Positions 8,967-18,137 of a DNA stretch of 64,000 bases are shown one piece after another. The notes beneath the pieces were generated by a model. It did not search any database, was not told the DNA's origin, and saw only the letters and a list, made by a program, of their open reading frames with translations. The stretch comes from Calothrix sp. PCC 6303. Lineage in GTDB: Bacteria; Cyanobacteriota; Cyanobacteriia; Cyanobacteriales; Nostocaceae. Position 1 is the first letter of the stretch. The number at the start of each line of letters is the position of its first letter. Both the position numbers and the translations under genes were made by a program. The stretch covers positions 6,138,001 to 6,202,000 of the forward strand of contig NC_019751.1 of NCBI RefSeq assembly GCF_000317435.1. Reading direction: 5' to 3'.

Positions 8967-10127
8967 TGGTTTAATCTCCTATTTGTTGGATTTTAAATTT
9001 ACTCTGCATGAACTAACCCACCCTAAAGAGTGATGGGGCAATTTGTGCTGGAAGTATGAGCGAGAATTTGCACTTTTTTCGTGAACTCGTGCCACGATAC
9101 GACGAATTTCGCAAATCTCGTTAAAAACTAAAAAAGTTTAAGTTGTTAACTTTTTGTTGTCTACTAGATGTCTAATTGCAGCAGCAATACAAGATGTATA
9201 TCGGCTTTAGGAAGTAATTAAGATATACCTAATTTTCCTGTTATTCAAAAGAATATAGCCTTGGATAAAGTACCTTTTCGGGTACGAAACTGCAACACAA
9301 CTGAATCTACTAAACTAAATTTTAATGGCATCTAGGCTTCTAGATTAAAAGTTCTTAACAAAACTTAAATTTTAGTTTTAAATCCTGAAAATATTGGCAA
9401 GTCAACCTTTAGCTAACATGAGTTTATATTTTCAGGTTCTAAAAAAGTTTATACAATGTCTTTGCCATGATTTTTATTAAAAATTATTATGATGTAGTTT
9501 CAATTGTTTACACAACTTTATATTTTCGACAAAGCAATGGTAAAGCCCGTCAGATAATTAGGGCTTGCTGTATAGCCCTTTCGGGCATCCAAGAAACGCG
9601 TACCGCAAGGTTAGCTGCAAAAGTCTTCTAATGAGGGCAGGAAAGAGGAAACAGGCAACAGGAAACGTTGATAATAACTATTTTTTGTGAATATTAGGGC
9701 TGTTTTTAGGGGCTATAGTTCTGATTATTTTCACAGTTGCGGGTATGCTGGTTTTAGGATTAGAGGAACCAGGTTTTGCAAGTCGTCAAACATTGGTGGA
9801 TTTGTACAGGTTATTTTTCAAGGAAAATAAACTTGTTAGCTGTTGTTTTTTGACGTTTTGTGGATACTTTGATTTTAAAAATTGTCCCTTGCTTTTAAAT
9901 TCTGTAGTTTTAGCTGAACAAGTTTTCGCACTGAAGTAAGTAATCAAGTTTTTTGTGAAATTAAGAAGCTCGGTTTTGGTGGTTAATCATTACCGGGATT
10001 ATGAGTAAAGATACAGGTATTGCAAGGTTTATTTAGAGGATATTTGAAAGTTTTACTATTAAGTGTAAATGCTGAATTATTATTTTAAGTTCAACATAGC
10101 GGGAGCATCTCAGTTTTGCATTCTTTC

Positions 10128-10148
10128 CCCCAGGCTAGAAGCCTGGGG
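10128..10148. repeat. Inverted repeat CCCCAGGCT-aga-AGCCTGGGG
   Basis: A perfect 9-bp stem with a 3-nt loop, followed by GCTACAAAAACC. The sequence has the look of the short interspersed palindromes common in Nostocales genomes. It is far from both flanking genes (over 500 bp), so a terminator role is unlikely. Confidence 0.55.
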
Positions 10149-10292
10149 CTACAAAAACCAAGCCTGCCTCCGGCTAAAATTCTTTCTCAGCCTGTGATAG
10201 AGGCGATCGCGGCTTCTCTTTGAGTCGCAGGCTGGCTGTAAACTTTGATATGATTTTCACGCTTTTTATTCATAGAGTTTTTGCGTCATCGA

Positions 10293-10321
10293 CTTGTTCC
10301 TTGCCAAAGACAAGGAACAAG
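10293..10321. repeat. 11-bp inverted repeat CTTGTTCCTTG / CAAGGAACAAG
   Basis: A perfect stem with a 7-nt loop. The flank TTTTTGCGTCATCGACTTG resembles the sequence after the metallophosphoesterase gene at about 50460-50480 (TTTTTGTGGCATCGACTGG), suggesting two diverged copies of one small element. Confidence 0.45.
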
Positions 10322-10598
10322 CCATATCACAGATAAGCTAAAACGCATTTAATTTGTAAACCTGAAAACCTTACAGCAAGGCTTTCAGCCTTCAAAACAT
10401 GTCATTTAGATGCGTCCAAGCTTATTGCATGAACTTTGAACTCCGAAAAAGCACAGAGTCAACAGCCTAGTGGCAGGCTAACCGGAGGGAAGCCGCTATG
10501 GGGCTATGTTCGTATAGCGATACCCTTCCAGGATATTGATTCAAAAAGTGGTACGCTCCCAACATAGCACCTGCGTAGAAGTCAAAATTTTTGCTGTT

Positions 10599-10620
10599 TC
10601 GTAGTTGCACGCAACTACGA
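10599..10620. repeat. Inverted repeat TCGTAGTTGC / GCAACTACGA
   Basis: A 10-bp perfect stem with a 2-nt core, 40 bp after the end of the glyoxalase-like gene on the minus strand. It could help end that transcript, but there is no T-tract immediately after it in that direction. Confidence 0.5.
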
Positions 10621-10660
10621 TAAAAGAAAATTGTATTGATTTCGCCTCTGCTGTACCAGT

Positions 10661-11257
10661 CTAATTTGCTACTTCTGACATTTCTAAAACCCGACCCTCA
10701 TAATCTTTAACCAAGAAGTTGAGAGGTTTGCGACTACGAATTTTAAATTTTAAACCGCGTGCTTCGACCCGCATTAAAATCATTTCTAAGCATTCATTAT
10801 CAAAGCAGACGTGACGCTGCTGGCTTTTTGCGCCAATGGTTGCCCCTGTAATCACATGTAGCTGCGTATTTTTCTTGAGTTGATACCAAAGTCCTTCACT
10901 AGCACTTGTCATTCTGTTGCTGGAGAAGTTTGGACTTGTTGACAAATAAAGAGGATCCACACCAGCTGCACCGATGGTTTGTTCGTAATTGTAATAGTAG
11001 TGTAAAGGGACTTCCGCAGAAGGTAAGTCTAGTAAACCCTCATACAATTGTCGGGCAACCTCAAGATCAGATACCATCACCGTAAAAACTTTGGGTGCGC
11101 TACTGAGGAACATCCACATTGCACCTGCGTAAGCTGCTAGCAGCATTACCATGATGCCTTGGGTGGAGAATAAACTATCAAGGGGTAGGGAAGGCAAAAA
11201 TGAGCCTAAAGTCAGAGACGGAAGCAGGAACGATGTCACACTAGCTGCTATAAACAT
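10661..11257 (-). CDS. Membrane-anchored glyoxalase-like domain protein
   Basis: 198 residues. An N-terminal hydrophobic stretch (about residues 5-53, including GIMVMLLAAYAGAMWMFL) suggests one or two membrane segments. The rest resembles a single glyoxalase/bleomycin-resistance-type beta-alpha-beta module: VFTVMVSDLEVARQLYEGLL at the start, VCFDNECLEMILMRVEARGL and FLVKDYEGRVLEMSEV at the end. The second half of a usual metal-binding pair is not evident, so enzymatic activity is uncertain. Such proteins are conserved in cyanobacteria without an assigned role. It stands alone, divergent from the sigma-like gene. Confidence 0.7.
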   Translation of the reverse strand: MFIAASVTSFLLPSLTLGSFLPSLPLDSLFSTQGIMVMLLAAYAGAMWMFLSSAPKVFTVMVSDLEVARQLYEGLLDLPSAEVPLHYYYNYEQTIGAAGVDPLYLSTSPNFSSNRMTSASEGLWYQLKKNTQLHVITGATIGAKSQQRHVCFDNECLEMILMRVEARGLKFKIRSRKPLNFLVKDYEGRVLEMSEVAN

Positions 11258-11460
11258 GTAAATGTCAAGTTTTTGTATAGGAAAGTCAATGAGAGTTTTA
11301 GTTGAATATGACTTAGATTAAGTCTGATTGAGTATAGTGTATCAAGTATAAGCAGGACTGAAGACCAGTCTTAAATAGACCTTCATGAAAATATGATCAA
11401 ATCGGCATAAGCCTACATAATCCTTAAGTTAATTTTAGCAACATTGGCGTTTGAAAGATT

Positions 11461-12093
11461 GTGCAAATTCCCCATTTCCCCGAAGCTAACCATCCATTAG
11501 TCAAATCGTTATTCCATCATAGCGATCGCGAGTTATTAACTTTGCTACAACAGCATTCAGATTCTGGTAAATACTTTACGGCGTTATTTTGTCGCTACAG
11601 TCCAATTGTATACACATTGATTCGTCATTCAGCGCGATCGCCTGTTCAAGCCGAGTACCTATTTGCCTTAACTTGGAGACATATCCATCAAGAACTTACG
11701 GGTTTGGATTTTAGTCAGACAGCTGGTGAAAATCTGACTTTGCAAAATTGGCTGATTAATATGACAGCTTACTGTATCAATGATATTGAGCTACCACCTA
11801 CAGAAGCAATTCACTACTCCCTGAAAGCAACTTCACCACCATTATGGTGTTATGTCGAACAAGCATTGGAACAGCTAACACCAGTTTTACGGCTGATGGT
11901 GTTGATGGCACAAACTTTTCACTGGAGTGAAACCCGAATTGCTGCTTATTTACAAGCAGAAGGTGAGGCAATTACCTCAAATGATGTAGCCAATTTTCTC
12001 CAGGAAGGCTATCGTATGCTTGAGGACAAATTGCCAACAGATATCCGCACCATATACTTTGGAGAGCAGACTATCTCGAATATGGCTACGTGA
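11461..12093 (+). CDS. Sigma-70-like protein (ECF-type, divergent)
   Basis: 210 residues starting at a GTG. Residues about 39-75 (YFTALFCRYSPIVYTLIRHS) resemble the start of sigma-70 region 2 in ECF factors. Residues about 135-190 (QLTPVLRLMVLMAQTFHWSE to FLQEGYRMLEDKLP) resemble region 4, with its helix-turn-helix. The region-2 promoter-melting signature is weak, so it may be a specialised sigma factor or a sigma-derived regulator. No anti-sigma gene is adjacent. The next gene downstream is a secreted TPR protein on the same strand, 85 bp away, so the two may form an operon. Confidence 0.6.
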   Translation: MQIPHFPEANHPLVKSLFHHSDRELLTLLQQHSDSGKYFTALFCRYSPIVYTLIRHSARSPVQAEYLFALTWRHIHQELTGLDFSQTAGENLTLQNWLINMTAYCINDIELPPTEAIHYSLKATSPPLWCYVEQALEQLTPVLRLMVLMAQTFHWSETRIAAYLQAEGEAITSNDVANFLQEGYRMLEDKLPTDIRTIYFGEQTISNMAT

Positions 12094-12178
12094 AAATACT
12101 ATTTCTCGTGGTTCTCAAGGTGTAAAAACAACTTTTCTAAGCATTTTACTTAAACCCGAAATTCCACGGGAAATTTTT

Positions 12179-13249
12179 ATGAAACAAAAAAAAATAAGAG
12201 TACTAACACGCAGACGTTGGGAATATTATCAAAATCGACCAGCTTACACGTTTTGTTTATTAATACTTGTAGCTTTGTTTTCTCCGGTAACGGCACATGC
12301 GGCTGATATTACAGAACAGTTGCACAATCCAACATCTAAATTTGTACCGCGTCAAGCTAGAAATGAAGCTGACACACTATTTCAAATTGGTGAGCGGCAA
12401 CTTCAGCAAGGAACTCCACATAAAGCTGTGCAACAATTTTTGGCAGCATTAGAAACTTACCATTATCTGGGTGATATGAGAGCGCAGGGCTTGACATACG
12501 ATTTGTTGGGCAGAGCATACTTAGAACTGGGACAATATAAAGAAGCCGAAGATGCGGTTCGTCGTCATTTAGCGATCGCACGCAACAACCGAGACTTAGG
12601 CACTCAGGTATTTGCCTTAAATAACGTTGGTAGTTTGCTGTTACAAAAGGGTGAATTTAGCGATGCTGAAACTTGTTTTGCAGAAGCTGCGGAAATTGCC
12701 CGGAGTTTGAAAAATATCGAAGGAGAGGGACTCTCACTTAGTAATCTGGGATTAGCTACAGCTAGATTAGGAGACTATAACAAAGCTATCAAGTTGTATG
12801 AAACTGCATTAACATATCGCCGTCAACTTGGCAACCCCGTAGCTGAGGCAAATACTTACAACCACCTAGGGGAAGCATATCAGGAGATTGGTGATTATCA
12901 AAATACAATTGGAGCCTTTGGAGTGGGATTAAGGCTAGCGAAAGCATCACGCGATCGCGTAAATCAATTTCGTGCTATTGATGGGTTAGTTACAGCACAT
13001 AACTCAGTTGGACGCTATGAGCGTTCCTATGAACTACTAGGAGAACGTTTATCACTTGCCCAAGAACTGCAAAACCCCCAAGAACAACTGCAAACCTTTG
13101 AGTCCTACGCTTTATTTTACGAGAAACAGGGAAACTACAAAACCGCTCGTAATTTCTACGAACGTGCAATTATAGTTTCCCGTAGTTTGGAAGATAGTAA
13201 GAAAGAAGTTTTGTTGTTGGATAGATTGACGCAAATTCGGAAGAAATAG
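12179..13249 (+). CDS. Secreted TPR-repeat protein
   Basis: 356 residues from the ATG at 12179. This start is preferred to the longer open frame from 12020 because it places a signal peptide (RRWEYYQNRPAYTFCLLILV, ending AHAAD) at the N-terminus. The mature part is a run of about six tetratricopeptide repeats of the Tpr_12 kind, for example YDLLGRAYLELGQYKEAEDA, LNNVGSLLLQKGEFSDAETC, LSNLGLATARLGDYNKAIKL and YNHLGEAYQEIGDYQNTIGA. TPR solenoids mediate protein binding, here probably in the periplasm. It is same-strand and close to the sigma-like gene; the partner is unknown. Confidence 0.85.
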   Translation: MKQKKIRVLTRRRWEYYQNRPAYTFCLLILVALFSPVTAHAADITEQLHNPTSKFVPRQARNEADTLFQIGERQLQQGTPHKAVQQFLAALETYHYLGDMRAQGLTYDLLGRAYLELGQYKEAEDAVRRHLAIARNNRDLGTQVFALNNVGSLLLQKGEFSDAETCFAEAAEIARSLKNIEGEGLSLSNLGLATARLGDYNKAIKLYETALTYRRQLGNPVAEANTYNHLGEAYQEIGDYQNTIGAFGVGLRLAKASRDRVNQFRAIDGLVTAHNSVGRYERSYELLGERLSLAQELQNPQEQLQTFESYALFYEKQGNYKTARNFYERAIIVSRSLEDSKKEVLLLDRLTQIRKK

Positions 13250-13299
13250 GGAGCAGTGAACAGGGAACAGTAAAATCTGCTTCCCTCCCTCTCTCCCTC

Positions 13300-14781
13300 C
13301 TACTCCTGCATCAAAGGCAAAATAACCGTAAAAACCGTCCCCACACCCAGAGTACTTTCCACTTGAATTTGACCGTGGTGATTGTCTACAATTGCGGATG
13401 CGATCGCTAAACCCAAACCAGAGCCAGTTGCTTTTTCTGTAGCTTGATTTCCCCCGCTATGGGTACGTGCTGGATCTACTCGGTAAAAACGATTAAATAA
13501 TAATGGTATTGCCTCCGCAGGAATACCTATACCAGAATCCTCTATACGAATCTGTAACTGACTATTTCCGTAACGTAATCCCGAAACCCGGTTAAGCACT
13601 TCTGGGCGAGCTAACTCCACCTTGACTTTGCCTCCGGATGGAGTGTATCTGAGAGCATTTCCAATCAAGTTTGTAAATAATCTCACCAACTGATCCCAAT
13701 CACCCAGCGGTGTAAACCAATTTTCTAATAATTCAGGATCAATTTCCGATTCTGGAGGATCGGCTAATTTGAGAGTTAAAGATATATTTTTTTCCGCCGC
13801 AAATAATTTTTGTTCTTCCACCACCTCCATTAACAAAGCATCAATTGGACAAGGGGAAAAACTTTCTGTGCGAACACCCCCATCTTGGCGTGCTAAAAAT
13901 AATAAATCACTAACTAACTTGCCCAAACGCTTAGTTAATCTTTCCACAACTAATAACTGTTGACGATATTGGGAAACCATCACAGCTTCATTTTCGCTAA
14001 TTTCCAAATCAGTTAAAGCAATTTGCACATTAGTTTGAATCAACGCAATTGGACTACGTAATTCGTGTGAAGCATCCGCTGTAAACTGCTTCAAGCGTAG
14101 ATAAGATTCATGAACTGGTTCCATAGCCTTTCCCGAAAGAAACCAACCACTAGCCGCTACAGAAATCACCATTATCCCAATTCCCAAACCTAAATCAACA
14201 ATCAACTCAATACTGGGTTTAGTAACTTCAAACCAGGGATGACTTACCCGTAAATATCCTAATACCTGTCTTCCTCGCTGTACACGTTGCGTGATTTGCC
14301 GCAAACGATAAGAAGTACTAGAAGTATCAAAATAACTTTTAATATTTTCTGCCAATTCTAATTTTTGATTACCTAATTCTTCCTTAAAAATATGTACAGT
14401 TTCACCAGTACGATTGGGATGAATTGGAATATCTAAAGGAACAGAAAAAGTAGACCAAATTAATTCACCTGTGGGACTAAACCATTCCAAATCAATGTGA
14501 TCGTCTTCAACATTATCAGCATTGTTGCCAAAACTAGCTTCAAGATTAATTCGATACACACCAGTATTTGAAGCACCAGGTTCAATTACCAGCGTAGATG
14601 CACAACGATTGTTGGTTAAACAGCGCTCAACAATCTCCACTACGTGATTTAAGGTATCGTCTACCCGCTCAATCAGTGTACTCCGAACATATAAGTAAAC
14701 TCCGATAGCGAATAGCAGCAAAAGTAAAGCAGTAATCGAAGTGTACCAAATAGCCAGACGACGGCGAGTAGCTTGAAACAT
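13300..14781 (-). CDS. Sensor histidine kinase (orphan, OmpR/PhoR class)
   Basis: 493 residues from the Met at 14781, chosen because MFQATRRRLAIWYTSITALL begins directly with the usual cytoplasmic arginine-rich start and first membrane segment. The frame is open 26 codons further upstream. Two membrane segments (about 10-32 and 192-216) flank a roughly 160-residue periplasmic sensor. Then come HisKA with the phosphoacceptor in FTADASHELRSPIALIQT (His about 239) and HATPase_c with N, G1 (IEDSGIGIPAEA) and G2 (GSGLGLAIASAIV) boxes. It is reminiscent of the cyanobacterial ManS/Mn-sensor type, but I cannot prove the ligand. No response regulator gene is adjacent. Confidence 0.88.
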   Translation of the reverse strand: MFQATRRRLAIWYTSITALLLLLFAIGVYLYVRSTLIERVDDTLNHVVEIVERCLTNNRCASTLVIEPGASNTGVYRINLEASFGNNADNVEDDHIDLEWFSPTGELIWSTFSVPLDIPIHPNRTGETVHIFKEELGNQKLELAENIKSYFDTSSTSYRLRQITQRVQRGRQVLGYLRVSHPWFEVTKPSIELIVDLGLGIGIMVISVAASGWFLSGKAMEPVHESYLRLKQFTADASHELRSPIALIQTNVQIALTDLEISENEAVMVSQYRQQLLVVERLTKRLGKLVSDLLFLARQDGGVRTESFSPCPIDALLMEVVEEQKLFAAEKNISLTLKLADPPESEIDPELLENWFTPLGDWDQLVRLFTNLIGNALRYTPSGGKVKVELARPEVLNRVSGLRYGNSQLQIRIEDSGIGIPAEAIPLLFNRFYRVDPARTHSGGNQATEKATGSGLGLAIASAIVDNHHGQIQVESTLGVGTVFTVILPLMQE

Positions 14782-15714
14782 GAGAAGAAATACAGGTAAT
14801 GGTGAAGAAAAATTTAGGATAAATTTAAAAATATTTTCCGGATACTGCGAAAGCTTCATCTAGTCAATTGATTCGGAAAATACTTTTTTAGCAAAATTTT
14901 ATAAAACTTACTCCGCAATACTTTCAGACTCTAAATATTTTCTCAAAAAAATATCTAATCACTATTTTCATACATTATTGGTAAAAAACTAATCAGATAT
15001 TTGACCTTTTAATCATCTTTTACCTCACTACATCCTAAACTATTTAAGTGGTATTACTTACATTATTTTGTTATTCATGTTGCATAATTCCATATTCTTA
15101 CTGAAGGTGTATCCTATCTAGACGGGTTAAATTCTGTTTGTAAAGATAAGTAAGTAATCTAATTTTCAGCTTAGTGTCTCGATTAGTTTCCAATTTACAC
15201 CGACGAAAGTCAGTACAGTTACCTAACAGGAAAGTTAAAATGGTGAGCTTAATAACTAAGAAAATATGCCATCAGCGTATTTACGGCAAATATCCATAGG
15301 TAATTAGAGATTTGAGACTTGATAGATTTTAGATCATTTCGTAGTTTCGGGACTTCTCTAATGATATATCGCTTCATACTAGTGACATTTTAATATCTCC
15401 AGAGAAATCAAATAATTATAGGTTCTGATTTAAATCTCCAAAAATCAATCTGTAATTATGAGAAATCAACGAAATGAGTATATAAAAATTTTGATTATTT
15501 GTTGAGGGGGTGATTCTAAGGGCATAAAACTATCTACCTAAGTATAAAAGACAATCTTAATGGTGACAGATTTGAGAAGAGTATCAACTCTAGGGCTAAC
15601 CAGGGAATCTGTATTAAACAGTTAATAGCTAAATCAAATTCATCTGCAAGGTTGAAGAGATTCAGTATCAAGCAAATTGAAAAAATACGACTTACGAGAA
15701 GGAAAACTTTTGAC
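14782..15714 (+). other. Intergenic region upstream of the pilus locus
   Basis: About 930 bp, strongly A+T-rich, divergent between the histidine kinase and the pilin-like gene. No gene or clear terminator is seen. It should contain the promoters of both. The last 60 bp before the pilin start include AGAAGGAAAAC, a usable ribosome site 5-6 bases before ATG at 15715. Its length suggests regulated expression, but I see no recognisable operator. Confidence 0.4.
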
Positions 15715-16290
15715 ATGAATAAGAAAATTTTTGGAATAATTGCAGCTGGTGTTGCGGCTTTGGGTAGCGCGATTATTGCAGTTCCTGCACAAGCTGTAGA
15801 ACAAACTGTTGATGTATCAGTCAATGTTGAGCCTTTTATTTACTTGCGTACTTTCAAAGATGTCAAATTAAAAGTAAATCAAAGTGAATTGAGTGGTAAA
15901 AGTGGTGATTTCGATACTATAAATGCAACCACAACTGGATCAACACTAATTGATAGAACTAAACCTGATTTTGGCACCACTGTCGCAACAACCATAAGCA
16001 AAGATATCACAGAGCTTTATGCTGTTTGGGGTAATACACCAAATGACGTTAAAGTTGTAGTTACACCAGTAACAGGTAAAAATATACTTGCTGGACCAGA
16101 CGGTAACCTAGCCGAAATTACAGTTGGAGAATCAATTGGTGATAGCCAGAAAAAACCAAATAACAAAACTCCTTTTGTTGGTGGCATCAAGTTAAATATT
16201 AGCTTCCAAGATGATACTGGTGCAGATGCTAATGCTGTTGCTGGTGATTATACTGGTGGTCAGATCAAGGTTGATGCTAGCCAAATTTAA
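15715..16290 (+). CDS. Major pilin-like secreted subunit of a chaperone-usher locus
   Basis: 191 residues from the ATG at 15715, chosen over the 15652 frame start because it gives a clean signal peptide: MNKKIFGIIAAGVAALGSAI, then cleavage after VPAQA. The mature protein is Thr/Asn/Val-rich and all-beta in appearance, with no cysteines. It ends in NAVAGDYTGGQIKVDASQI, the kind of final beta strand seen in spore-coat-U/DUF4402-like pilins. As first gene before a second secreted subunit, a PapD-like chaperone and an usher, it is most likely the main fibre subunit. Homology is inferred from layout and fold pattern. A GC hairpin follows at 16309-16325. Confidence 0.7.
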   Translation: MNKKIFGIIAAGVAALGSAIIAVPAQAVEQTVDVSVNVEPFIYLRTFKDVKLKVNQSELSGKSGDFDTINATTTGSTLIDRTKPDFGTTVATTISKDITELYAVWGNTPNDVKVVVTPVTGKNILAGPDGNLAEITVGESIGDSQKKPNNKTPFVGGIKLNISFQDDTGADANAVAGDYTGGQIKVDASQI

Positions 16291-16308
16291 ATCACCATAA
16301 CTTCTGGT

Positions 16309-16325
16309 GCAGGCTAATCGCCTGC
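16309..16325 (+). promoter_or_regulatory. Hairpin after the major pilin-like gene
   Basis: GCAGGC-taatc-GCCTGC lies 19 bp after the stop codon. It has no strong T-tract, so read-through into the next subunit gene is likely. A further A+T inverted repeat AACAATAAA/TTTATTGTT spans 16375-16420. Such a structure could raise the level of the first gene's mRNA relative to the assembly genes, as in other pilus operons (inference). Confidence 0.45.
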
Positions 16326-16457
16326 TGCCAATATCTATTTATTTCATCACCAACAATCAGCAGCATTTTTTATTAACAATAAATTGTGAAATTAATTATT
16401 TAATTGAGTAGTTTATTGTTGGTCATCACAGTCATTTTTGTGGATTAGGAAACATCA

Positions 16458-17012
16458 ATGGTAGTTAACAAAATCAGCTATCGACAGCAACTTAGATATT
16501 TCTTAGCTCTAGCCGTCACAATTATCGTTTCACCCCAGCCAAGCGTTGTGGCTCAAACTCAAGAAAATCAAACGTCAGTGGATGATATCTCAACCAAACA
16601 AGTAACTATTGACCCCCTGAGGGCGAATGAGATCTTATCAAAAGAAACTGGTACGGCAAACAATTTACAAGAATTGTTGAGTAATCCAACTTATCAAAAG
16701 ATTTCCCGTGACATTACTTGGAAAAAGCGGGTACAAATGGATCGCTTAGAATCACCATTACAAGTAACTTATAAGTTGCAAGATAAAAGTGGACAATCAA
16801 ACCGCTTTAACAACAATCAAAACTCCACATCAATTTTGGATGTTGTTTTTAAAAACTCTCAAAGCAGTATTATTTTTCGGGATGATGCACGGAATTTAGC
16901 AATAGTTGAAGGCACCGTGACGTTAGAATTTGACTCCTCCAGAGCCACCGCAGGAGAACATAAAGGTGACTTAGTTGTTTGTGTTAAAAGCCGTGATGGT
17001 GGATGTTTGTAG
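16458..17012 (+). CDS. Second secreted subunit of the chaperone-usher locus
   Basis: 184 residues with a signal peptide (RYFLALAVTIIVSPQPSVVA, cleavage near VVAQT). No known domain is recognised. The last 40 residues (VEGTVTLEFDSSRATAGEHK, then DLVVCVKSRDGGCL) share with the preceding pilin the terminal pattern A-G-[DE]-[YH]-x-G-x-[LI]-x-V, suggesting a related beta-sandwich with a C-terminal strand. Two cysteines near the end may form a disulfide. It could be a minor, tip or anchor subunit. It is 167 bp after the pilin and 76 bp before the chaperone gene, all on the same strand. Confidence 0.6.
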   Translation: MVVNKISYRQQLRYFLALAVTIIVSPQPSVVAQTQENQTSVDDISTKQVTIDPLRANEILSKETGTANNLQELLSNPTYQKISRDITWKKRVQMDRLESPLQVTYKLQDKSGQSNRFNNNQNSTSILDVVFKNSQSSIIFRDDARNLAIVEGTVTLEFDSSRATAGEHKGDLVVCVKSRDGGCL

Positions 17013-17088
17013 GTATGTTTGTAATTTGAATTTTTATTTTATCTAGTTAACTTAAATTTTGTGATTGAGCGATAACAGGGAGTAAAGA

Positions 17089-17955
17089 ATGTTAAAAAGA
17101 GCTACGAGTTTAGTACTAAGTTTAGTAAGCGCGATCGCATTCATGGTTCCAGAGGCAATTGCAATGGAGATTGGGGTAAGTCCACCCCGCTTTGAAATCA
17201 AGATGGATGGCAAAACCAAATCACAATCCATCAAAATCGTGAATATGTCGTCGGAACCTGTGGAAATGCAGGCTTACGTCAGAAATTGGACGCTAAATGA
17301 AAATAATCAAATAGAAGAAATTAGTTCTACAGAACAATCTCTAGATCAATGGATTGTTTTTACCCCTTCTCGCTTTACCATTCCACCCCGTGGTACACAA
17401 AATGTCCGCTTTGCGATTCGTCCCAAAGTTAAACCCGCTGCTGGTGAACATCGAGCAATTATTTATCTAGAAGAAGTTCCCTCAGCAAATGCAGGTTCTC
17501 AAGCAGTGAAAGCAGTAGGACGTGTTGGTGTAGCTGTCTATGCCTACTCTGGTGATGTGAAACGGGTTGCAACCATCAATTCCATTAATGTTGATGCTAA
17601 ATCCACTGCTGTCCAAGCGAAATTTGATGTTTCTAATACGGGTAATGCCCATGTCCGACTCAAAGGACAATATGCAATTTGGCGCGCAGCAAATTATCCA
17701 GGTTTAAAAGCAACTCAAGCTATACCAAAAGACAAATCTAAGCTGCCTGCAAACGTCATAAGTGTTGGAGATTTAGATTTTGCACCAATTTTGCCAGCAA
17801 TGCGTCGTCAACTCACTCTCCCAATCAAGCAGAAATTACCACCGGGAAACTATGTATTAGATATCAATGGAGATTTGAGCGGTGTTCCCATAGATCAAGG
17901 AATTAAGTTCACAGTTCCAGTTGCTAATACTAGTCCTGTAACTCCTAGAAAATAA
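17089..17955 (+). CDS. PapD-like periplasmic pilus chaperone
   Basis: 288 residues with a signal peptide (SLVLSVSAIAF-like core in MLKRATSLVLSLVSAIAF, cleavage after AIA). The mature N-terminal domain has the chaperone pattern: MEIGVSPPRFEIKMDGKTKS (first strand), then SIKIVNMSSEPVEMQAYVRN, then SRFTIPPRGTQNVRFAIRPK and EHRAIIYLEEVP. The last of these corresponds to the conserved region bearing the G1 strand used for donor-strand complementation. A second Ig-like domain follows from about residue 155 (VKRVATINSINVDAK). It would fold and carry the two upstream secreted proteins to the usher encoded next. The family is known from archaic/sigma-type fimbriae, which have been noted in cyanobacteria. 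Confidence 0.85.
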   Translation: MLKRATSLVLSLVSAIAFMVPEAIAMEIGVSPPRFEIKMDGKTKSQSIKIVNMSSEPVEMQAYVRNWTLNENNQIEEISSTEQSLDQWIVFTPSRFTIPPRGTQNVRFAIRPKVKPAAGEHRAIIYLEEVPSANAGSQAVKAVGRVGVAVYAYSGDVKRVATINSINVDAKSTAVQAKFDVSNTGNAHVRLKGQYAIWRAANYPGLKATQAIPKDKSKLPANVISVGDLDFAPILPAMRRQLTLPIKQKLPPGNYVLDINGDLSGVPIDQGIKFTVPVANTSPVTPRK

Positions 17956-18137
17956 TATATTTTTTCTCATCTTTTTGTTCTCAAACTTCTTCTAAAACCC
18001 CCTTTGAGTCCAGAGTCATGGGCGTAGTTATTGCCTCTTCACGAAGTCAGAAGAAGCCTCGCCCTGCCAGGGTGAGGTCTCTGTGACACTGACAAAACTT
18101 TGGCAGTCAGCCTATTCTCAATACCTTTACTGAATCT

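Larger units (their letters stand above)
8967..10660 (-). other. Upstream region of the cpc operon and repeat-rich spacer
   Basis: 1.7 kb with no gene I can support. The part next to cpcB (8967-9540) is A+T-rich and should hold the operon promoter and leader. Hairpins AAGCCC/GGGCTT (9543-9566) and GCCC-tttc-GGGC (9575-9586) follow, then a 64-codon open frame at 9745-9939 preceded in frame by a hydrophobic stretch from 9691. That frame has no good start codon and is A+T-biased; it may be a decayed membrane protein or chance. The stretch from 10100 holds three further inverted repeats, listed separately. Confidence 0.5.

Noticed and set aside
9001-9540. Search for an L-box-like direct repeat or other Rca operator upstream of cpcB
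   Set aside because: I found a single TTGCAC at 9067 but no paired direct repeat, so no operator can be called.
9691-9939. A hydrophobic-then-polar open frame upstream of the cpc operon
   Set aside because: It lacks a start codon with a ribosome site and has no recognised family; it is left as intergenic.
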